Shown piece after piece: positions 32,054 to 43,259 of a stretch of 64,000 nucleotides of DNA (positions within the stretch are counted from its first letter, which is position 1; the number at the start of each line of letters is the position of its first letter). Source of the stretch: Symbiodinium sp. CCMP2592. Its lineage: Eukaryota; Sar; Dinophyceae; Suessiales; Symbiodiniaceae. Where the stretch lies: NCBI GenBank assembly GCA_905221615.1, contig CAJNDT010003079.1, forward strand, positions 111,001 to 175,000. The letters run 5' to 3'. Made by a program: the position numbers and the translations under genes. The notes beneath the pieces are model-generated. The model was not told where the DNA came from, searched no databases, and was given only the letters and a program-made list of their open reading frames with translations.

Positions 32054-33479
32054 CTGTAAGAAAAAAAGCAGGTGAGCGTAAAAGAAGCGTGGCTCCGTGG
32101 AGGATTGGCAGAGCAGAGATACAAGAGGAAATGTACATCAAACAGTACCGAAAAACTTCGATGCGACGGAACAAACATGAACAAATGTTTGCTCTGGGAA
32201 TGTGTATAGACTGTATAGACTCAGCGGAGCGATTGTAGAGAAATCAATACACCGTAGTAGCAAATGCACCCGTTGCCGAGCACTGCACTGAGCGGACGAT
32301 CATGCTGAGCGCACCACAAGATGATCTGGATGCGTCCCTGTACCAGTCACCTGTGTGTCAGATCCCATCGAGGGATCTTGAGGCAATGGCTCTTGCCGCT
32401 GTGCAAGAGTCCACATCCCATCACAACTTCAGGACCTGTACTTTCGTCAGGATATTCTTCGTTGAGTCAGAGTGGAGTCACCGGCGGAGCCACGAAATCC
32501 CGACGACCCTCTGGGCTTGTTCATGCTTCTTCGCCTGTTTGGGTCCCAGGCCTGTCAAAGGATCCGGCAGCTGTCGGCTCGGAAGCTGCGCATACCTCCA
32601 AGAACATCGACTGGCGTTGTCACTGGCCTTGACACTTGCCGAAAAGATTTGACAAACACCCCGCAGGAACATGTCCATGACCGGTGGAGTAGCTATCGCT
32701 TCAGCTGATTTGACGACAAGCCTAATGATGAACAGACTTCACAGACTAATTCCTCCAGACACTGGACTTGGACAACCAATGAGCCAGCAAGTGGGCTCGG
32801 CCACCAACTCCTTCTAAAAGAGACACACCTCGCATGCAGCACTCGACAGAGGCAGACATGATCTGTGCTGGAGTCTCCCAACGATGCCAATCCCGAATCG
32901 TGCATAGATCATGTGGCACCTGTCCAAGATCGGATCACGTGGAAGGGGCTCCTCTGACAACCTGTGACGGGGGAGCTATCTTGTCTTTCCCATGCTGAGT
33001 CCCCTTCGGAAGACAGAAACTCTCAGAGATGCTCATGAAAGACTTCAGCCTGTCTCGCGGAGCGCTCGGATACGATGTCTGGCCTTACGTAGGAAAAGGA
33101 AGGATGATTTGCGGGCTCCTTTAATTCGACATGCCGCGTTTTTACTGTCTGGCTGACGTCAGTGATGGGGTGTTAAGGAACTTTTCAGTCCAAGTTGCTT
33201 GTTGCCAGGATTTGCACTTGCTGGGACAGGTGGATTTCAACCGAGACACCAACCCGCACCAGGTCATGGCGCCATGGCACACTGAATATCCGTGAGCTTT
33301 CGTGTTTACAGACATACTCTCAAACGCGGCAGAATCCCTCCCCTGCGTTCACACCACTAGCTAAGGCCCCAGTTGCATGCCGGATAAGCCGGGACACCAC
33401 CTGGGCCGGCGGCTCGGGGGTTAGAATGGGAATGCCTTCAGCCTAGGGCCGAGGCGATTCAGTTTAGGAATTGACCGTG

Positions 33480-33605
33480 CTAGCTGGCTAGCTTAGGGTG
33501 TATGGCCTCAACTTTGCCTCCTGCGAGGATGGTGATGTATCGTTGAATCTTGTTCAGCTGCTGTTCTCTGTCTGTCTGAGTTGGCAGGAATTCCATGACA
33601 TTTTG
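33480..33605 (-). CDS. C-terminal exon, unknown protein
   Basis: After CAAACGATGCAG the frame encodes QNVMEFLPTQTDREQQLNKI, continues QRYITILAGG, and ends KLAS-stop. A helix with TDREQQLNKIQRY is strongly protein-like. It joins in phase to the possible exon at 33872..33817 across a GT-AG intron of 211 nt. No domain recognised. Confidence 0.5.
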   Translation of the reverse strand, partial: QNVMEFLPTQTDREQQLNKIQRYITILAGGKVEAIHPKLAS

Positions 33606-33816
33606 CTGCATCGTTTGATTTGTGGAGCCGGTGAGGAGCCCGCTTCCGCTATCTGTCAGGCCATGCAAACCCCTAAACTGCCCCGTTACACTGGTAAAAT
33701 GGAAGAATTTCTTTCCTTCCCTGAGCAGCATGGCAAAACACAGGAAACAGTCTGAACGGCTGAGATCCGCTGAGTTCGTGGCCTTCGTGGAATGGCTCTG
33801 CAACGAAACTGCCTAC

Positions 33817-33872
33817 CAATAAAGATCGGAAGGCAGAGGCAAATGACACCTTCGACACAGTCCTCTTCAACT
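33817..33872 (-). CDS. Possible penultimate exon of the gene ending at 33480
   Basis: The acceptor ACATCCGGCAG and the clear donor TTATTG/GTAGGC bound a frame reading LKRTVSKVSFASAFRSLL. The phase fits the terminal exon. Two other frames are open here, so the call rests on the splice signals and phase. Confidence 0.4.
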
Positions 33873-34296
33873 CTGCCGGATGTGCATGCGAAAAACATGG
33901 TGCTGTGCAACGGCCTGCAGTCGGAAACCCGTAAGGTGAAGATGCCACCTGCCAACTTCATGAAGCCACAAGAAGGAGATGCTGCCCTTTGCTTCAATCA
34001 CCCCACACGCAGCACACGTCGCCACTGACCTCTTGGGGCTGCAGCTGCTGCGGCTCCGACAGGGCGTGGCCTTCCCAGCACGACGGGGCGACGTTTGAGA
34101 TATTGCGAGGAGGTGCCACTAACAAGGGGAAAGTGCAGGTCCGAGATATGATTGCTGAAGCCAGTGGAATAAACAGAAACGTCGGTCGCACAGAACCGTG
34201 CAGGGGCTCATCGAATAACAATGAATGTTCCCTTCATCGGCATGAAGAGTGGATACTGCAAACTCATGTGTCAGGCGGCGATGCTCACTTACCATT

Positions 34297-34447
34297 ACTA
34301 CTGCTACTGCTACTGCTACTGCTACCGCTACTCCTTCCACTACCACTACCACTACGACTACGACTACGACGACGACGACTACTACCACTACCACTACCAC
34401 TACGACGACGACGACGACGACTACTACTACTACTACGATGACTACTA
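34297..34447. repeat. CTA/ACC/ACG triplet microsatellite
   Basis: ACTACTGCTACTGCTACTGC passes into CGACGACGACTACTACCAC and ends in (CTA)n. Confidence 0.92.
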
Positions 34448-34771
34448 GTACTTCGCTACGGTTCTGCACAGATTTAGCCCTTCCTATTGTTTGTGGACAG
34501 TCTCAGTTCCGAACATGTGTCACTGAGCATGTGTAGCAGTGTAGCACAAAACTTCCTGGCTCGTGGATTCACTTGTGCACGAAGTGGAAGTTGGCAATAC
34601 TACGTAGTGAATCTTGGTTTCGCAACCCAGTGTAGCAAGCAGCTATATACACAATTTCCGTGCCTGCCGCAGGAAACGGATAGGCCGAGTAGGGCACCTG
34701 CCACGGGCCGCAGAGGTGGTGTTGCACGGCAGAACTGGCTCAGCCAGAATTAGTGTCCGAACAGTGGCTAT

Positions 34772-35125
34772 GTGGGCTACAGTCATGGTCTGCCGCCCAC
34801 CTTCGGAACACCAGGTGTCAGGTCTGACAACACAAAGCAAACTGCCACGTTCTCCCGGAAGAAACCTCGTCTCGCACAGCGGGTCGAGTCGGTGCCGGCA
34901 CCTGACTCATTGGCTTCTGCTTCACCAAATGATGTCGTGACGGGCGCGGGGCCGAGGTCTGACCCGAAACACGATCTTGCGATTGGGCTTTCCTTGGTGG
35001 GTCCAGCCCTTCTTCCCTTTTTGATTCCTGTTTGCTCTCCGGAGATTAAGCGCGGACCGCAGGTGGGTCGCGGCGCAGAATGCGCACAGGCTATGGCTGC
35101 TGCTTCGGGAGTCTTTGGCAGATAG
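34772..35125 (+). CDS. Plus-strand open frame with a hydrophobic segment, uncertain
   Basis: The frame contains DPKHDLAIGLSLVGPALLPF followed by LIPVCSPEIKRGPQ and a donor-like GTGGGT. A minus-strand frame through the same bases is open too. The hydrophobic segment could be a membrane helix or chance. Confidence 0.22.
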   Translation: MGYSHGLPPTFGTPGVRSDNTKQTATFSRKKPRLAQRVESVPAPDSLASASPNDVVTGAGPRSDPKHDLAIGLSLVGPALLPFLIPVCSPEIKRGPQVGRGAECAQAMAAASGVFGR

Positions 35126-35281
35126 GTTCGATACCAGCAGGTGCAGCAGAACCGATGTTGCCTTGGCAACTGCTAGAATATACTGGAAGAGCGCATACCA
35201 TGTCAGAAGATGTCGGAGTAAAGTCTAGTCTGGCAGTCTAGAAAAAGTCACTACAATCAGGATACGAGTCACACTACTACT

Positions 35282-35668
35282 TTGCCACTACACTTATGCC
35301 CCGGATGCCCTGGCCCCGGGAACCAGAACATCCAACCCTTGTCAGATGCAGCTTGCAGACATGCCTGCTTGCCCGTTCGGGCTGGTGGTGGTTCGGAGCT
35401 TCACACGGAGCCTTGCTCTACATGCAAGCACACTGCCCTGTGCGCAGGAGCTGGCTTCACGAGCACTGTAGGGCTCTCCGGGAACAATCGTCAAGTCACA
35501 CATACTGTGCGGTCCGCAAATTTGAAAGAAATTTCTGCAGAACTGAAGCCTCCGAATCCATTCCCAAGTTTGCCGATGCGCCGAATCAACAAGAAATCTT
35601 GGCAAGACCCGAGCAACCGCTTGACAGAAGTGCGCACGACAGGTTTGCAGATGATGGGTTGGAGCTGA
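35282..35668 (+). CDS. Open frame, uncertain strand
   Basis: The plus frame reads GNNRQVTHTVRSANLKEISA, then ELKPPNPFPSLPMRRINKKS, ending in a stop. The minus strand over 35697-35491 is also open and protein-like. Either or neither may be coding. Confidence 0.2.
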   Translation: MPLHLCPGCPGPGNQNIQPLSDAACRHACLPVRAGGGSELHTEPCSTCKHTALCAGAGFTSTVGLSGNNRQVTHTVRSANLKEISAELKPPNPFPSLPMRRINKKSWQDPSNRLTEVRTTGLQMMGWS

Positions 35669-35749
35669 AGATAAGACCTATGGACGTTTGCTCCCACGGC
35701 CGCATCGCGCAGAAATGCAATGTCGCTTGCGAATGCTCGCGATGAATTC

Positions 35750-36530
35750 TCATTTGTGGCTCAGAGAACTACTTAGGATCCACTAAGCCAATGTGGATTT
35801 GTGCATCGGGCTCAAGAAACACGCCTGATGACATGTCAACCGACTGCAATGCTTGCCGAGTTTTGCTGGGCAACAAAGCCGACCAAATATCTGGCATTAG
35901 ATCTGCTAGGCAACACTAGGCCTTTGCTTTGACCAGCCTGAAAGCATCCGAATTATGCAAGACTTAGCTTGACCTTTTAACCCACACATCCCATGATAAT
36001 TTCGTAGGCTTCGCTTAATTGAGCCTTTCAATGGCATAAGAAGATGTGGTCCCGGTGCGGCTAACTTTTGCTGGGACCTCACAGATGTTGCTTAAGGTAA
36101 CAGCCGTACAACAGTAGAAGTAGCCTGAATCACACGCTTCCCTGACGACAACAGAGACACCAGGCCTTAGATCTTTCACGACATGTGTACATGCTCTGGG
36201 CTCTGCTGTTCAATACTCTTGAGACTCTTGAAACCTTGCTGTCTCTCGTGTCTCGTGTGGATACTTCACCTATGTCCTATGTCGGCTGCCAGTATGCGCG
36301 TTACCGGAACTCGGTGCACAGACCCTGTCCACTTTGCCAGGCCCTCGAGGGATTTGGCAGTTCAGATGGTTGCCTGCCTCCGACGCCGGCAGCCCATGCT
36401 GCTCTTTCACGCTAGCTGCATGGCCCTCAAACAACATACTGCAGCCCGGCTGCGTTCAACTTAGCATCGCCTGATGGACACTCAATGTCATGACACCTAA
36501 CCCATCATCAGCATGAACTTCATCTCCTGT
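35750..36530. other. Stretch without a supported gene
   Basis: Few long frames; nothing recognised. A plus frame at 36183-36464 is Cys-rich but not family-like. Confidence 0.4.
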
Positions 36531-36534
36531 GGGA

Positions 36535-36740
36535 TGGTCATCACGAAGAACACCATCGTCATCACCATCACCAGCAAAATCATGACTATCACAACCATGA
36601 TTATCAATGACATCATCATCACCATCATCAGCGTCGTCATCATCATCAACAACAACAACAGCAACGCAACGGAGACTGCTGCAGCAGCAGCGACAACAAC
36701 AACGACAACAACAACATCAACGTCTCCATCATGCCAACAC
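36535..36740. repeat. ATC/AAC triplet microsatellite
   Basis: CATCATCACCATCATCAGCG and CAACAACAACAACAGCAACG-type repeats. Confidence 0.85.
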
Positions 36741-36799
36741 TGAGGACAATCAGAACAGTTCTGGCGGCTGACCTTCCGAAACATGCTCTCCCACCGAGG

Positions 36800-39080
36800 C
36801 ACTGCCTGTGTGGAGAGGGTCTCCCTAGACACCTCAACACCTTTAAACTGGAGTGAAAAGCTCTTGCTTCGGATTGCGTCCTTCCATCTTCTTGTCAACC
36901 ACCGCTGCGACACAAGCATCGCCGTAGACGTTGACACATGTCCTGTCGAAAGAAGCTTGCCCCCAGCCAACTGTGCAGTTCATGTCTTCTGTGAATATGC
37001 AAACCACTGTTGAGTTCCTGATGCTCTTTAAACTGGATGGGCCCCCTTTTTAAGACCTCATCTAAGCCCTCCCCGCTCCAGCTGGTCGCGAGTCTGAGTT
37101 ACATACTTGAAACTTGAATCCACATGAGGCAGTTTCGTGCCAACAGGCATTGCCATATCGTTGGTGAAATATGTTCATGACATAGCAAGCTTCTCCCAAC
37201 TCCCCCATCACTCTTCTGCAACCGCGGAAGGCAAAGACGCTCCATCTGCGCATGTTACTAGCTTCCCTGAGCTCTCTAGATGAATCTAAAGTGGGCTGGT
37301 CTGGTGTTTTTGGGTTCACAGCGACACAAAACATCTGTGCATGCAGCGAGTGGCTTTGCAGCCCCATCGAAGCTTACTCTTTCGGGTTGGGTCCCTTGCC
37401 TCACTCGGTCCAATAGCCAATCCACGGCCGTGATCAAGCCAAACGTCTCTGTGACGGGGATGTTCCTTAGAAGTCGGACTTCAACCATCCTCTTCAGGCT
37501 GCAAGATGTCGTGAATCCCCCGGCGTGGGCAAAGAAAACCTCCAGCATAAATCAATCATGCAATGCATCCGAGCTTCAAGGAAGTGAGCAACGTCGTGAG
37601 AAGCACCTTCCCGCATAATCTCGCATGTGGAGGCTGGTTTTCTGCGGATCCTACTGGATCATTCTATAGATCCGAGAAATAATCACAACAGCATTCTTCA
37701 CCAGACTTGAGATCAACCTCTCACACAGAGACTCTACGGCAGAACAACAGGCATCAATTCAGCCCCCATAGTAGCATCGGTCTGCGACATACACAGTTTC
37801 ACCCAGCCTGCCCAGCTTGTTTAAACCAGTGTAACAACCGGCAAAAAAGGCTTGAACTTGGGGCGTCGCTCCCAGAATATCATGATGAAGGAGGCACGAC
37901 TGGCACTAACGTCTATCCGAATCAACGAATGGCCGTGGAACATGAAGATCTTTAGATCTCCGTCCCCGGTCCCCAGAAACCGTAGAACCCTGAACCCTAA
38001 ACCCCAATGAAACCCTAAACCCTTCAACTTTCATCGAGGCTCTAGGCTGCCGCTGGGTACAGGGGCTGAGCCCATGGAGCAGAGGGTGGCCATCAGAACC
38101 ATGGAAGCGTAGTCCTCAGAGGATGCGGCCTACCGCAGAGTGATCGTTATCTAGGGCCTATGCCTCTAATACGCCCTCGACGATGCCCTTCTTACTAGCA
38201 GCTGATCATTCGAAGGTTCCCCGGCTGTCAAAGAGATGCCCTGCAGGGCCGCCAGGAAAGACGTGGCACAGATGAGATACCTGGGAGGTCAGTGTTAGTG
38301 ACAGTTTCGAACTCCCGCTCGCTTCCCTGGCATCGAGCAACAATGCGTGGGCGCGCAGAGACTGGGGAAATGCCGATGGTTGCCACCACACTCACATTCG
38401 GGGAAGTTGCCTGCCGGACACTACGTTTTCCTCGTGCTGAGAGGCCATCGGCTGCGACTCTCTACTTCAAAGCCCAGGCTATTGTTGTCTGTCTTCTGAT
38501 TCCAGGTGCGCGGTAGTCCCGTCCATATTGATGGTGGCCCCGAGGCTCAGCACGAACTTGGCGATGTGCGGTGACAAGTCGTTCTTGTCCTTGCTTGCCG
38601 CTGTTGGCAGGGAGGCATGTCTTGAGCGGCTCTCTAGGGGCGCTGAGTGTATGGACAGTCCTGGCAGCATCTTTATACGAACACAACTCACAGTGCCGAT
38701 AAGTTGGATATGCAAGAGCGTTTACCATCGGAACTATCACGGTGTTCAGAGCAAGCAACACGAGTTGGGATACCTGCCTTCTGGCTAACTCAAGAGTTCT
38801 GAGTGTACAGCTGGAGGAAGCAACCGAAAACGACAAAACTATCTCTCCAGCAATCGATCTGCCTCTCTATGCAATCTGTGATGATGCCACCGCCGTGAAT
38901 GTGTCCGTGGGCGCAGTGTGACTGTGGATCTGCTACATGATAATTATGAAGTATTTGCCTTTGCCGTTTCTCGCACCGGGGGACAATGGCGACGGAAATG
39001 CTGAGAGGCAGCGCAGCCGCAGAGGACGAGCTGCCAAGGGCAGTAAGCAACTGCCTCGAATCACGCGACTGGCTGTTCTA
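36800..39080. other. Stretch without a supported gene
   Basis: Open frames of 60-124 codons on both strands, none with a family match. Contains the telomere-type block at 37982. Confidence 0.4.
37982..38026. repeat. Interstitial telomere-type repeat block
   Basis: The stretch reads AACCCTGAACCCTAAACCCC and then AATGAAACCCTAAACCC, a degenerate CCCTAAA array of about five units. Confidence 0.6.
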
Positions 39081-39109
39081 GGTTCAGGTTTAAGACAGGC
39101 CATATAAGC

Positions 39110-39509
39110 CCTAGCAGCAGCGGTGGAAGTGGTTGTAGCAGCAGTAGCAGTAGCGGTATCGGAAGCGGAAGCGGCAGTAGCAGCAGTAACAGTAACAGTA
39201 GCAGTACCAGCATGCAGTAAGTAGAAGTAGTAGTGGTCGAAGAAGTAGAAGTAGTGGTGTAGTAGTAGTAGTAGTAGTAGTAGCAGCAGCAGCAGTAGTA
39301 GTAGTCGTCGTCGTCGCAGTAGTAGTAGTAGTAGTAGCAGTAGTAGCAGTAGCAGTAGCAGTAGCAGTAGCAGTAGCAGTAGCAGTCGCAGCAGCAGTCG
39401 TTGTATTAGTACATATTAGCAGTAGAGATAGTAATAATAATAGTAGTAGTAGCAGTAGCAGTAGCAGTAGCAGTAGCAGTAGCAGTAGCAGTAGCGGTAG
39501 CAGTAGTAA

Positions 39510-39607
<98 letters not shown>

Positions 39608-39689
39608 TAGTAGTGTAATAGTAGTAGTAGTAGTCGTCGTCGTCGTCGTCGTCGTCGTCGTAGTGGTAGTGGTAGTGGTAGTGGTAGTG

Positions 39690-39749
<60 letters not shown>

Positions 39750-39865
39750 CTAGTAGTAGTAGTAGTACTAGTAGTAGTAGTAGTAGTAGTCGTAGTGGTA
39801 GAAGTAGTAGCAGTGGTAGTAGTTGTTGTTGTGTAGTGGTACTGGTACAAGTAGTAGTGGTAGTG
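39110..39865. repeat. AGT/AGC triplet microsatellite
   Basis: About 750 bp, with a nearly pure (AGT)n core of about 32 units at 39509-39605 and CGT and GGT interruptions. Confidence 0.95.
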
Positions 39866-40019
39866 GTAGTAGGACTGCTGTAAATATCACAGTTGTTGGT
39901 TGTAATTGCTACGGAACACATAGGCGCCCGCGGCGGGCGTTGCGTACTGCTAGAACTGGCACTAGTACCAGGACTAGGGCTACCGCTGCCACTGCAACCT
40001 GCTACGACGACGCTAACCG

Positions 40020-42560
40020 CTACTAGCGCCGCTAGTTGCTACTGTTACTGCCGCTGCTACTACCACTAATTAATGCTCCCGCTGCTGCTACTACTAATTG
40101 CTACTACACTACTAGTTACTAGTACTAGTACTAGTAGTTGTCACCGTCGCCGCCGTCAACAGCGATAACAGCCTGACTTCTTCCCACCCTGTGCCCCGCA
40201 GCCATGTGACGGCAGGCAGTTCAGGAAGAAGCGGATGGGGTTGCGGCCTGACTGGCGACCAGAGTGATTTAGTATCCGCGCCAGACGGCATCAGGTGACG
40301 GTACCACACGAGATTGTGTTAGGGAGAAAGTGCGTCTCATACTGAGAGGGGTACGTTCTTACTACTGCCGCTAGCATGGCACATACGACTAAATGCTGCT
40401 ACTTGCTGCTGCTACTACTGCTAACAGTCCCCGCCAGAATTACGACGACCACGACTGCTGCTGATCCTTTCGCATCACTGTCGTTGTACGAATACTCGCT
40501 TCAATCAACTGCTGGTTTCGGTATTTGTCAGGCCTTGCTTGTTCACGGCGCTTTCAAGTCCATAGAATCACACTGTGCACATTTCTAATCGGTGTAGTCT
40601 TTGCAACATCAACGTTGTATGGCTGTGCTTCTGAATCATTGACGCGTGAAAGTGTTGACTTCACATGCATGCCGCGTAACAATCCCCAGACATCCTGTGC
40701 CGAATTCCGAAGCCTCTATTCCGCAAACCGAGCTAAGAAAGGCTTGGGCAAAGCACGGCTGGCCTGCGCCCAGAGTAAGCAACAGGGCACAGAAGACAAA
40801 CATGTGAATACCTGCGCGGACTTTCAGTTTTTTGTCGGCGGGCTACAAATTTCACAGGCTTAGCCCAGCTGGATTTAGAAACTGCGAGCATGTAGAAAAA
40901 GTGGGCATGAAAAGAAAAGCCTGATTTACGACTACGAGAAAATCAATAAGATCGGTCAGGGTGGCCAACACACGAGCACCAGTTTGACTACAGATGATGC
41001 CGCACCGTAGAAACGTGAGCTTCGCTGGGCGTTACTGATATTCTGAGCACCTGCGCAATCCCTCAGTGGAGGCATTACCTGCCTGCAGCACACAGGACCG
41101 CTGCCACAAGCCTCAGCACAATTGAGTCTGGCGAGACTGATCCTCGTGCTAGGATTTCTGTGAATTGAACTTCCTTCAGAAAACGATCCTCATGCTCTCA
41201 GACACCAGGAGTGCAAAGGCCCTCGCGGTCGTTCACACGAGATCTTGGATGGTATAGCTTCGGACTGCAGAGCTCCAATTTCTGAGCAGGGGTTCTGCGT
41301 TTGAAGTTTGGTGCCCAACGACCAAAAACCATCACAATCGCTAAACGAGGGTGCGAGTTCAAAGAAATGTCGTCGATCGCCATCGCCACCGCCATCGCTG
41401 AAAGATTGATTTGAGGCGATTTAGCAAATGAGATCATCCGCCATTGCCTAATCAGGAGGCCTTTTTAAAGAAGCAGATCAACCGCAATCGCGTGAGGATT
41501 CAAGGAATTTGATCAATCGGCTTGGCCTGGAAAGGGGGCGGGCTTCAGAAGAGTGTGAAGGAGAGAGGGGTGAGGGGTGGGGTGGGCCGTCTACATACCA
41601 GTAACTACGCTATCTGAATGGCTCTGCATGTTTACACATATATACATATACACACACAACATGCATAATAAACACGTACATGCATGCATTCGTATATGCA
41701 CTTATCGACGTTCGCTCTCGCACGACTGACCACACGTCACCCTCTTCACTAGAAACTGACTGCATCTTGCCACTCAACCCTAAACCCTGAACCTAAACCC
41801 TACAAAAACAGGGGGCCCCTGCCGCTCTTGTTCATGCCAAATCAGAGAGCACTGGGGGCAACTCTTGGCAGAAAGGCGGCAGGGCCACTGCCGTCCCGAG
41901 GTGGGCCAGGTCGAAGCGCGCGGCGCTGCTGCAAACGAGACTCCCTACCTCGGTTCGGGGGTTTAGGGTTTAGGGTATAAGGTTTAGGGTTCGAGTTCAG
42001 ACTTTCAGCAAACGGTTCAGTGCTAGAGAATGGGCGCCAGGTCAGGCTTCCTGTCGGAAAATACGATTGTTCTGAAACGTTCTATGAAGCATCCGCTTAC
42101 AGCGAGTCTTCCAGGCTCCACAGTGCAACGTTAAATGCTTGGCACCAGGTTTATTGATGCTCCTACAGCTGCATGCACCACGTACATTGACATGCATCCC
42201 ACACGAGGAATGCGTGAGTTCACCAGACACGCAAACACAACCTCACTGTCAAAACAGGCGAGATACCCCGTTAAACCCTGTTCAGCCCCATGCATCCACG
42301 GCGACAACATCGACAGTACTGGCACAGGTACGACTGTGGACACACTAATCGTTGGCAACTAGCACAGGTGGGCCATCCGCACGCTCAGAAAAGATGCAAG
42401 AGATTTGGGACAAGTATTAGCAACGCCAGTGGCAATAGCAGGATAACAATGGAGAGAATACTTATCACTGCGCTCATTCGCAGTGTCTCCCACACTAGGC
42501 TCCCAGCGCCGAGGGGGCTGAGCCAGATCAGCACATTAATGCATCTCGTCACCACCTGGT
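40020..42560. other. Stretch without a supported gene
   Basis: The plus frames 40376-40588 and 40525-40863 are the longest plausible ones (the second includes MPRNNPQTSCAEFRSLYSAN), but are unsupported. Telomere-type repeats lie at 41776-41995. Confidence 0.4.
41776..41995. repeat. Interstitial telomere-type repeats (CCCTAAA / TTTAGGG)
   Basis: One cluster reads CAACCCTAAACCCTGAACC (41776-41811) and, 150 bp on, the opposite orientation appears: GGGTTTAGGGTTTAGGG, then GGTATAAGGTTTAGGGTT (41959-41995). The units are degenerate TTTAGGG heptamers, the telomere repeat of plants, dinoflagellates and related algae. Two opposed blocks face each other. Confidence 0.7.
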
Positions 42561-42569
42561 TGCATTCGG

Positions 42570-42645
42570 CTTCGTGTACGCTGCTGCTGCCGCTGCTACT
42601 GCTACTGCTACTGCTACTGCTACTGCTACTGCTACTGCTACTGCT

Positions 42646-42676
<31 letters not shown>

Positions 42677-42871
42677 CTACTCCTCCTACTCCTCCTACTC
42701 CTCCTACTCCTACTCCTACTCCTACTCCGACTACTCCTACTACTACTACTACTACTACTACTACTGCTGCTACTGCTGCTACTACGACTACGACTACTAC
42801 CGCTGCTACTACTACTACTACTACTACGACTTTTACCACTACTACTTCTATTACTTCTGCTGCTACTGCTG

Positions 42872-42920
<49 letters not shown>

Positions 42921-43061
42921 TACTACTTCTCCTACTCCTACGACTACTGCTACTACTGCTACGACTACCACTACCACTGCCACTGCCACTACTGCTACTC
43001 CTACTACTGCTACTACTGCTACTCGTGCTGCTGCTGCTGCTGCTGCTGCAGCTGCTGCTGT

Positions 43062-43094
<33 letters not shown>

Positions 43095-43170
43095 TACTAC
43101 TGCTACTAGTGCTACTACTGCTACTGACTGCTACTGATAATACTACTACCACCACCACGTCCACTGCTGC
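42570..43170. repeat. CTG/CTA triplet microsatellite
   Basis: About 600 bp of CTGCTACTGCTACTGC and ACTACTACTACTAC. It is the reverse complement of the array type at 39110-39865. It gives a spurious 318-codon Leu-rich frame. Confidence 0.95.
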
Positions 43171-43259
43171 TATTGCCGACTACCTACTATCTGTACCACG
43201 TAGTAAAGGCTTCAGTCTCGTTCAAGATCTAGACCATAAGCATTAAACTTTAAATTGCT

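Noticed and set aside
39406..39921. 171-codon and 144-codon Thr/Tyr-rich minus frames
   Set aside because: Products of the AGT microsatellite.
42290..43246. 318-codon plus-strand open frame, mostly leucine
   Set aside because: It is the translation of the CTG/CTA microsatellite; all frames through the array are open and low complexity.
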